The notes under the pieces are model-generated. The model had not been told where the DNA came from, ran no database searches, and worked only from the letters and a program-made list of their open reading frames with translations. A DNA stretch of 64,000 bases from JAAUUJ01 sp964392245 (GTDB taxonomy: Bacteria; Cyanobacteriota; Cyanobacteriia; Thermostichales; Thermostichaceae). Location of the stretch: assembly GCA_964392245.1 (NCBI GenBank), contig CAYMOX010000008.1:46760-110759 (forward strand). The letters are read 5' to 3'. This document shows positions 14,779 through 22,400 of this stretch, in pieces (position 1 is the first letter of the stretch; each line of letters starts with the position of its first letter). The position numbers were made by a program, and so were the translations under genes.

Positions 14779-14802
14779 TGTCAAAAGACAGCCTGTCAAA
14801 CT
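14779..14802 (-). promoter_or_regulatory. Palindromic element upstream of petJ, shared with mbnP
   Basis: This element has a GACAG-N-CTGTC core at 14787-14797 and is 23/24 identical to the copy at 13408-13431, in the same orientation. Its centre is about 68 bases upstream of the petJ ATG. petJ is copper-repressed in model cyanobacteria through the BlaI-family regulator PetR, so a copper-status operator is a reasonable inference. The CAP-domain gene on the other strand starts 180 bases away and could in principle also be affected. Confidence 0.62.
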
Positions 14803-14981
14803 ACATGTTCCTTAACACTAAGCTCCCTGTCCTCCAAACACTGCCGGAGCTGAACTCTTTACTGAGTGATAGCGATTCGACAGAGTGTGTGATCTTTGTC
14901 ATGATCTTCTCAGTATTCCTCTGGGAAGATAAACCTGTGATTCTTCACCACCCCCAAATCCCTCGGAAAGGAGTTGCTGCC

Positions 14982-15758
14982 ATGAAAAAGTTACATGCGG
15001 TTGTAGTGGCAGGGTTGCTATGCACCGTTGTGGGTGCCTGTTCATCCTCCTCCCCCTCCAGTGTGGTCCCTCCCCATGATGAACAGTTCCAGGCATCAAC
15101 CCCGATTGATCCGGAGCTCTCAGATCCTTCTATTTCAGAAAGCCTTCCCATCAGCCAGATTGGGGATCCCTATGACCTAGAAGATTCTCAACCACAGTCC
15201 TCAGGTGTTTCTTTAGCCAGCGGTAATCAACGCTTTCCTTTTCTTTGCAAGCGTTGGCCGAACCTTGCGAGTTGTATTTCAACTCCTACTCCCAAACCAA
15301 GCCCAACTCCTCAGCCCACCCCAACGCCATCAGCCAACTGCACACCTGCCAATTTAACGGGCTTTGCGGCTCAGGTTCTGGACCTAACCAATCAGGAACG
15401 TACATCTCGCGGACTTCCAGCCCTGATCGCCTGTACTGCCCCCAGTAATGCTGCTCTTAACCATGCCCAAGACATGGCCGTGAATGACTACTTCAGTCAC
15501 ACAGGACTCAATGGATCTTCTCCCACGGATCGGGCACGGCAGGCGGGTTATGACGGCAGTTGTGGCGAAAACATTGCGGCAGGTCAGTTCACACCCCAAG
15601 AGGTTATGAATAGCTGGATGAATAGCTCCGGACACCGCAGTAATATTCTCAATGCGTCCTACGTTCATATTGGCATTGGTTACTACTACCTGGCGAACGA
15701 CGGAGGCAGCCGAAACTACAATCATTACTGGGTTCAGAAATTCTGTATTCCCAACTAA
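14982..15758 (+). CDS. CAP/SCP (YkwD-like) domain lipoprotein
   Basis: A 258-residue lipoprotein. GGAAAGGAG (14964-14972) fixes ATG 14982. The signal peptide ends in a VVGAC lipobox, so Cys 20 or so is lipidated. A Ser/Pro-rich linker follows (including PTPKPSPTPQPTPTPS). The C-terminal ~125 residues are a CAP domain with LDLTNQERTSRGLPAL, a DYFSHTGLNG block, CGENIAAG and a SSGHRSNILN block with the conserved His/Glu cavity residues. Bacterial CAP-domain proteins are extracytoplasmic and of varied or unknown activity. Two cysteine pairs are likely disulfides. It stands alone on its strand. Confidence 0.88.
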   Translation: MKKLHAVVVAGLLCTVVGACSSSSPSSVVPPHDEQFQASTPIDPELSDPSISESLPISQIGDPYDLEDSQPQSSGVSLASGNQRFPFLCKRWPNLASCISTPTPKPSPTPQPTPTPSANCTPANLTGFAAQVLDLTNQERTSRGLPALIACTAPSNAALNHAQDMAVNDYFSHTGLNGSSPTDRARQAGYDGSCGENIAAGQFTPQEVMNSWMNSSGHRSNILNASYVHIGIGYYYLANDGGSRNYNHYWVQKFCIPN

Positions 15759-15879
15759 GCAAGATCTCGTGGATATCGATCAACCTGTTTTGAGATCAAT
15801 GAACCTGATCTGAAAAATACGATGTGCAGCTCAATAACCTTTAGAGTAATAGCTAAAGGATGCAATTGCTCGGGCTGCG

Positions 15880-17193
15880 ATGGATGACAGCAAGTTAACG
15901 GTACCCATTCTCCTGTTGAGCCTTCTGGCTGCAGGGGCATTTGGGTTCAAGTTGGTTCAGGAACAAACCCAGGTGCATCGCCTTACCCTGGCAACAGCGA
16001 GTGCATCTGGTGAATACTATGCCTTTGGCCAAGCCTTCGCCACTCTCATTCATCGTCATCATCCTGATATTCAGCTAACGGTGGCAACCACGGAAGGATC
16101 CCTAGAGAATGTCCAACTCCTGCAAGATAAGCAAGCTCAACTAGCCCTGATCCAGAGTGATACTCCTATTACTGCTTCTGTGCGAGCAGTGGCGATGCTG
16201 TTTCCGGAAATGGCTCACCTACTGGTCAGGAGTGAGGCCAATATCGAAACCCTGTCGGATTTGAAGGGCAAGCCGATTGCATTGATGCCAGAGGGGAGTG
16301 GATCCTATAAATTATTCTGGCCGATTGCCAACCACTACGGATTGAATGAAAACAATCTACCCTATCGCGCCCTTCCCTCGACAGAAGCTTATCGCGCCTT
16401 TGAACAGGGGGAGGTTCAGGCCTTATTTCAAGTCATGGCCCTGGGTAATGAGCGGATGCGTCAACTTTTGAATACGCCTCAGGTGCGACTTCTCCCCATT
16501 GATCAGGTGGCTGCTCTGCGACTAACCCTCCCTTATCTGGAGGAGATGCAAATACCCAAGGGAACCTATAACGGTGGGATTCCCAATCCATCAGCGGATA
16601 TTGCTGCCGTTGGAGTAAGGGCGGTGCTGGTGGCTCACCGAGATCTGGAGGCCCATCTCATCCAGACGTTAACCACGACCCTCTACGAAAACAGAACCGA
16701 ACTGGTGACAGAGTATCCCAGGGCCGCCAGTATTCTACTTCCCGACTCAGGAGAGGATCTGGGCTTACCACTGCATGAAGGAGCCAAAAGTTATTACAAC
16801 CAGGGGCAACCCAATTTTCTGGTGGAGTACGCTGAAACACTGGGTCTCTTGCTTTCAGTCTCCGTTCTGGGGGTCTCGGGTCTCTGGCAGCTCAATGTCT
16901 GGCTACAGGGAAAACAGAAAAATCGCGCTGATATGTACAATCTCCAGATCCTGGGACTCATTGACCGGATTCACGACAGTCTGGATGAGGTGGAACTGAC
17001 GGGACTGCGGAAGGAGCTCTTCGACATTCTGCGCAAAGTGGTGGTGGATCTGGACAAGGACCGCATTTCAGCCGAATCCTTTCAGTCCTTTACCCTCACC
17101 TGGGAGGTAGCAATTACCACTTTGCGCCATCAGGAAACGATCGTCCTGGGTGCTCGCCGAGCAGGACAGTCTCAGGGCTGTGATCCAATTTAA
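15880..17193 (+). CDS. TAXI-family solute-binding protein with C-terminal membrane tether and cytoplasmic tail
   Basis: A 437-residue protein. Helix 1 spans residues ~9-25. A periplasmic TAXI (TRAP-associated extracytoplasmic immunogenic protein) domain of about 290 residues follows, with RLTLATASASGEYYAFGQAF, LALIQSDT, IALMPEGSGS and a late ASILLP block. A second transmembrane helix lies at about 320-340, and a ~95-residue helical, charged cytoplasmic tail follows. Ordinary TAXI proteins are free periplasmic subunits of TRAP transporters, and no TRAP permease gene is near. The two-helix topology suggests a tethered receptor or an orphan sensor. The ligand is unknown (glutamate or aromatic acids in some relatives). 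Confidence 0.8.
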   Translation: MDDSKLTVPILLLSLLAAGAFGFKLVQEQTQVHRLTLATASASGEYYAFGQAFATLIHRHHPDIQLTVATTEGSLENVQLLQDKQAQLALIQSDTPITASVRAVAMLFPEMAHLLVRSEANIETLSDLKGKPIALMPEGSGSYKLFWPIANHYGLNENNLPYRALPSTEAYRAFEQGEVQALFQVMALGNERMRQLLNTPQVRLLPIDQVAALRLTLPYLEEMQIPKGTYNGGIPNPSADIAAVGVRAVLVAHRDLEAHLIQTLTTTLYENRTELVTEYPRAASILLPDSGEDLGLPLHEGAKSYYNQGQPNFLVEYAETLGLLLSVSVLGVSGLWQLNVWLQGKQKNRADMYNLQILGLIDRIHDSLDEVELTGLRKELFDILRKVVVDLDKDRISAESFQSFTLTWEVAITTLRHQETIVLGARRAGQSQGCDPI

Positions 17194-17414
17194 GTCAACC
17201 TGAGTAGCATTCACTATATATAACAGAGAGCTACTAGATGCGGTTGATCTTGAGGCTGTTTTAAGGTAGATTCACATCATTGCACTATTCATTGCGAAGC
17301 TATTCGCTGGTTAGTGAAGGTTTCCATCACAATGACCTCCTGTGTCCAGTTATAACCGGGAGAGGGGTGGAGGTTGAAATTTGCTGTGCCATTCCTTGTT
17401 TTCAGGAGCGTGCT

Positions 17415-17825
17415 ATGAAGCTACGACAAATGGTTCCCATGCTAAATGTTGCTGATATCCATAGAAGCCTAAACTTCTACAAAGAAATTGCAGGGTTTGA
17501 ACTGATCAGCGGTCAGGAGGAACTGGAGCAATGGAAGTGGGCTGAGATCAGATCGGGACAGGTGGTTCTGATGCTGGCTCAGTCAGGGTATTTGGGGGAA
17601 AAGTCTGATCCGGTTGCTTTAGAGGAGGAATCCTGGCCTGCCGTTTTCTATTACTATCCAGAGGATGTAGAACAGATCCATACCCACATCAAGGCTCTCG
17701 GATATGAAGTCGGTGAGTTATCTGTCACATTTTATGGAATGAAAGAGTTCAGCCTGCGGGATCCGGATGGCCATCACCTCACCTTTGGTCAAGAGGCAGA
17801 AATCCCAGCTCCGGCAGTTGCTTAA
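17415..17825 (+). CDS. VOC-superfamily protein (glyoxalase/bleomycin-resistance fold)
   Basis: A 136-residue single-domain VOC protein with paired beta-alpha-beta-beta-beta modules: the first begins MVPMLNVADIHRSLNFYKEI and the second runs from AVFYYYPEDVEQIHTHI to FSLRDPDGHHLTFGQ. The DPDG turn is typical. Metal ligands are only partly recognisable, so it could be an enzyme of the glyoxalase/dioxygenase type or a binding protein. CAGGAGCG eight bases upstream fixes ATG 17415 rather than the longer frame from 17280. The DUF427 gene follows, possibly co-transcribed. Confidence 0.82.
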   Translation: MKLRQMVPMLNVADIHRSLNFYKEIAGFELISGQEELEQWKWAEIRSGQVVLMLAQSGYLGEKSDPVALEEESWPAVFYYYPEDVEQIHTHIKALGYEVGELSVTFYGMKEFSLRDPDGHHLTFGQEAEIPAPAVA

Positions 17826-17874
17826 AATCCACTTTCTTTCTTCTATAGCGGGTACAAAACATGGGAGACATCCC

Positions 17875-18435
17875 TTGACAGACCTGCCCTCCGACTTACA
17901 GAAGGAACGAGATAAGTGGAGAAACTGGCCTCGGATTCGCCCGGATCAGATTGTCATCCCTGGACCTGGACAGGAATCCGTGTGGGATTATCCTCGCCCT
18001 CCGCGAGTGGAGCCTGTTTTTGTGCCATTGCGAGTTGAAATTTTGGGGAGACAGATTCTGGCAGAAACCTGCAGGGGGTATCGAGTCCTGGAAACCTCTG
18101 GCCCCCCTGTTTATTACTTTCCACCCGAGGCCATTCATCAGGAATATTTGCTTCCCAGTTCTACCCGTTGTCTGTGTGAGTGGAAAGGGATCAGCCACTC
18201 CTGGTCTATTCGTATCAATGACGATTTCAGTCCAGATGCAGCCTGGAGTTATCCCGATCCCTGGGAAGGGTATGAACACATTAAGAACTACTTTGCCTTT
18301 AATGCCTCTCGGGTTGAGGCTTGTTTCGTGAATGGAGAGCGAGTCCGTCCTCAACCGGGTGAGTACTACGGCGGCTGGATCACATCGAATATCGTGGGTC
18401 CCTTCAAAGGAGAATCTGGCTCAGAAAATTGGTAG
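17875..18435 (+). CDS. DUF427-family protein
   Basis: A 186-residue protein with one DUF427 domain: ESVWDYPRPPRVEP entry, VEILGRQILAET, PPVYYFPPEAI, CLCEWKGISHSWSI, then the YPDP and YFAFNASRVEACFVNGERVRPQPG blocks. DUF427 is a compact beta fold of unknown biochemical role, widespread in cyanobacteria and actinobacteria. No ATG fits: TTG 17875 is chosen because GGGAGA lies about six bases before it. A longer frame reaches back into the VOC gene. It begins about 50 bases after the VOC stop, suggesting one transcript. Confidence 0.78.
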   Translation: MTDLPSDLQKERDKWRNWPRIRPDQIVIPGPGQESVWDYPRPPRVEPVFVPLRVEILGRQILAETCRGYRVLETSGPPVYYFPPEAIHQEYLLPSSTRCLCEWKGISHSWSIRINDDFSPDAAWSYPDPWEGYEHIKNYFAFNASRVEACFVNGERVRPQPGEYYGGWITSNIVGPFKGESGSENW

Positions 18436-18730
18436 CAGATCACCAAGGCGCATTCCGGACCAGAGCTGAATCTGATCCAATCGCAGTTGTTTTGGAGTAA
18501 GCCACAAAGATCCTGGAGATCCAGAGCATACTGCTTAAATCGGATGACCGGCTCTCGGGAAAACAAAGACATGAGCAAAGAGAGGAGACAAAATTCACCC
18601 TCAAATCTTAAAATTGGTTCATATTAAGGTCCTTTCAGTCCAGATGTTTCTGGTATCCTCCTGCAGCTGTCCAGATCTGGGTATCTTGAGCCGTTGCTAT
18701 TAAGATTCCATAAGATCCCAAGATCAAGGG
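18436..18730. other. Intergenic stretch without recognised features
   Basis: About 295 bases between the DUF427 gene and a small minus-strand gene. Short frames exist on both strands, but none has a ribosome site with plausible spacing or a recognisable product. No terminator with a clear T-tract was found. Confidence 0.5.
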
Positions 18731-18937
18731 TCAATAACTGTCTTCAGGTCCGGCTGAGAGGAGGGTCATGTCCCGGTTGGCCTCATTCAGGCGATCACAG
18801 ATCCGCTCCTGCCAGTTTTGACTCACAGTGGGATCGGTGATGGCTTCAATGGCTTCCTGGCGATAAACCGCACCGCTAACTGCATCAACTTCTTCGATGT
18901 GCTGAAGATGTTCGTAAACCTCTTTAGGGGATAGCAT
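18731..18937 (-). CDS. Small acidic hypothetical protein
   Basis: A 68-residue protein beginning MLSPKEVYEHLQHIEEVDAV, acidic and helical, with no signal peptide or motif that I recognise. AGGAG at about 18946-18950 is correctly spaced for ATG 18937; ATG 18943 and GTG 18946 lie too close to that site. Good codon structure and a proper ribosome site support it as a real gene. It reads away from the long gltB upstream region. Confidence 0.6.
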   Translation of the reverse strand: MLSPKEVYEHLQHIEEVDAVSGAVYRQEAIEAITDPTVSQNWQERICDRLNEANRDMTLLSAGPEDSY

Positions 18938-19466
18938 CGGCATCACTCCTATGTAATGACTTGATGGTAGGTGCTATTTGGGGTAGAACACCAGCCATAC
19001 CACTGGGATTTGTTTATTATTATCCGAATTATGGCGTTCTCTGGCTGCTGAGTCATTCAGTCTTGAGATCAATCACCACAGAAATGTGAAAGACTTGATA
19101 TCTCTTCATGCGACTTAATGAAATCGAATCGTCTCGTAGGGAGGGGATGTCAAGAGGCAGTCTTGACCTGAAAACATCTGTGTTCGTTGCTCATCATTGA
19201 GGTCAGCAACTTCCTGCAAAAGAGTTAATATTATCTAAAAAACTAATGCCAGAGGCTAGACAGAATTGATCATTAGGATACAAATGTTGCAATTGCTAAG
19301 AAATAATTCGAACTTGGCGACCACTATCTAAGATTTTTCTTAAGACTCGGAACAGTTGAGTGTATTGGGGTAGACAATCCAGAACAGTCAAAGTTGTCAG
19401 CTTGTCTGCTTCCTAACCAGGGCATGCTGAAATCTTAACGCATCGCTCCCTTCAGACCCCCGATCT
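18938..19466. other. Long non-coding region upstream of gltB
   Basis: About 530 bases without a supportable gene, separating a small minus-strand gene from gltB. It is more AT-rich than its surroundings. A canonical NtcA site (GTA-N8-TAC) was looked for and not found. An inverted repeat GTTGCT...AGCAAC (19186-19210) precedes a TATTAT (19229-19234); see the separate entry. The length suggests a regulated promoter and a long leader for gltB. Confidence 0.5.
19186..19234 (+). promoter_or_regulatory. Possible activator site and -10 element for gltB
   Basis: GTTGCT (19186-19191) and AGCAAC (19205-19210) form an inverted repeat with a 13-base gap, the geometry of LysR-type or similar dimer sites. 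TATTAT at 19229-19234 would be a -10 box whose start point (about 19241) puts the repeat centre near -43, a usual activator position. The leader to the gltB ATG would be about 225 bases. The evidence is positional only. Confidence 0.25.
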
Positions 19467-22400
19467 ATGAATTATCACAACCGGCCTACCCGACCTGCCA
19501 AGCAGGGACTCTATGATCCTCAATTTGAGCATGATGCCTGTGGTGTTGGCTTCGTGGTTCATATGAAAGGACAGCAGTCCCACGAGATTGTGGAGCAGGC
19601 CCTGACCATCCTGCTGAATTTGGAGCATCGCGGGGCGGTGGGAGCTGAGCCCAATACCGGAGATGGAGCGGGGATCCTGCTGCAACTCCCTCATCGGTTT
19701 CTGCAAAAGGTCGCGACAGCAGAGGGAATCCAACTCCCCGAACCAGGGCAATACGGTGTGGGCATGATCTTTGCTTCACCGGATCCTGAGGTGCGAGCCC
19801 AGGGGCGTAGCATCTTTGAGGCCCTGGTCGCCGAGGAAGGTCAAACCGTCATGGGGTGGCGTGATGTCCTCACCGACAACTCAGATCTGGGGGAAACCGC
19901 CCGGGCCAGTGAACCCTTTGTCCAGCAAGTCTTCATTCAGCGCCATCCTGATCTCACGGATGATCTGGCTTTTGAGCGCAAGCTTTATGTCATTCGTAAA
20001 CGGGCTCACCGTGCGATTCGAGAACCAGATCTCGATCCCTACTGGTATCCCACCAGCATTTCCTGTCGCACGATTGTCTATAAGGGCATGTTGATGCCTG
20101 CTCAGGTAGCCTCTTATTTTCCTGAGTTAAAGGATCCGGATCTGGAAAGTGCTCTGGGTCTGGCCCACTCCCGCTTCAGTACGAATACATTTCCCAGCTG
20201 GGAACGCTCTCACCCCTACCGCTATGTGGCCCACAACGGAGAGATCAACACCCTGCGGGGCAACATTAACTGGATGCATGCTCGCCAGGCCCTCTTTAAG
20301 TCCGATCTGTTCGGTGAGGATCTGCAGAACATTCAACCGATCATCAACACTGAGGGCAGTGACTCCGCCATTTTCGACAACACCCTGGAGCTGCTGACAC
20401 TGGCGGGACGCTCCCTTCCCCATGCGGTGATGATGATGATTCCAGAACCCTGGAGTTCGCATGAGTCCATGAGTGAGGAACAGAAGGCTTTTTACGAGTA
20501 CCACGCCTGTCTGATGGAGCCCTGGGATGGTCCCGCCTCCATTGCCTTTACCGATGGAACCGTGATCGGGGCAGTGCTGGATCGCAATGGTCTGCGTCCT
20601 TCCCGTTACTATGTCACCCGTGATGATCGGGTGATCATGGCCTCCGAAGCTGGAGTGTTGCCTGTTGCTCCCGAGGACGTGGTTCAAAAGGGGCGGTTAG
20701 AGCCAGGCCGAATGTTTCTGGTCAATATGGCGGAGGGTCGGATCATTGCCGATGAGGAGTTGAAACACGCCATTGCAACCCAACAGCCTTATCGGGAGTG
20801 GCTGGAGGAGCACCGCGTGGATCTGGCGGATCTGCAGGTGGATACGCCCAGGGAAGCTGAGCCCGAAACGATTCCCCTGCTTCAGCGTCAGAAAGCTTTT
20901 GGATACACCTTCGAAGAACTGCGGTTACTCCTGACCCCCATGGCTGCCAATGGGGTGGAAGCGGTGGGAGCGATGGGTAACGATGCCCCTCTCGCGGTTC
21001 TTTCCAATCGTCCCAAACTCCTGTACGACTACTTTCAGCAGCTCTTTGCCCAGGTCACCAACCCCCCGATTGACTCGATTCGGGAAGCGATCATCACCTC
21101 GGCGGTTACTACCATTGGTGCTGAAGGGAACCTATTGCAACCTGAGCCCGAAAGTTGCCACCTGATCCAATTGCAAACCCCGATCCTCTCCAATGCTGAA
21201 CTGGCACGGCTCAAGCATCTGGACGGAGATCATGGATTTCGTTGTGTCACGCTCCCCATTCTTTTTCATCCTCAGGAGGGGGCAGCAGGCCTGGAAGCGG
21301 CTCTAGAAGATCTATGCATTCGTGCTGATGCGGCCATTGCGGTAGGGGCCAACCTGATCATCCTCAGTGATCGGGATCTGGATGCGGAGAAGGCGGCGAT
21401 CCCTGCCTTGCTAGCGGTTTCAGGATTGCATCACCATCTGATTCGTCAGGGCACTCGCACTCGTGTCGGTCTGATCCTGGAGTCCGGAGAACCGCGGGAA
21501 GTGCATCATTTTGCTCTCCTGATCGGCTATGGCTGTGGGGCCATTAATCCTTACCTGGCCTTTGAAACCCTGGACGCCATGATTGCCCAGAAACTCCTGA
21601 CAGATGTGGATCACCAGCAGGCTTGTAAGAACTACATCAAGGCGGTGACCAAGGGGGTGATCAAGATTGCCTCCAAGATTGGTATTTCCACGATTCAGAG
21701 CTATCGGGGAGCTCAGATCTTCGAAGCGATTGGACTGCATTCCTCCGTTGTGGACAAGTATTTCACCTGGACTGCATCCAGACTGCAGGGCATTGATCTG
21801 GAGGTGATCGCGCGCGAGGCAGGGCAGCGACATGCCAGCGGGTTCCCCCCCCGTGCAGGTCAGATCTCCCCTCTAGAAGTAGGCGGTGAGTATCAGTGGC
21901 GAAAAGAAGGGGAAGCGCATCTGTTTGCTCCCGAAACCATTCATCTCTTGCAACGGGCAGTTCGGGAAGGGGATTACGACCTCTACAAAGAGTACGCAGC
22001 TCAGGTGAATCAACAGGGCAAGCAATTCTTTCGACTCCGCGATCTGCTGAGTTTCAAGTCCCGCACCCCAATTCCCCTGGAGGAAGTGGAACCCGTGTCA
22101 GCGATCACCCGCCGCTTTAAGACAGGGGCCATGAGTTATGGATCCATCTCCAAAGAAACGCATGAGGCCCTGGCCATTGCCATGAACCGTCTGGGGGGCA
22201 AGTCCAACACGGGTGAAGGCGGAGAAGATCCGGAGCGCTACACCTGGACCAATGCACAGGGGGACTCCAAAAACAGTGCCATTAAGCAGGTGGCTTCCGG
22301 TCGCTTTGGGGTGACCAGCCTTTACCTCTCCCAGGCCAAAGAGATCCAGATCAAGATGGCCCAGGGGGCTAAGCCAGGGGAAGGGGGGCAACTGCCTGGG

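Noticed and set aside
18366..18578. 70-codon minus-strand frame overlapping the end of the DUF427 gene
   Set aside because: No ribosome site, no recognisable product and overlap with a well-supported gene on the other strand.
18938..19466. Canonical NtcA binding site before gltB
   Set aside because: No GTA-N8-TAC was found on reading through the region.
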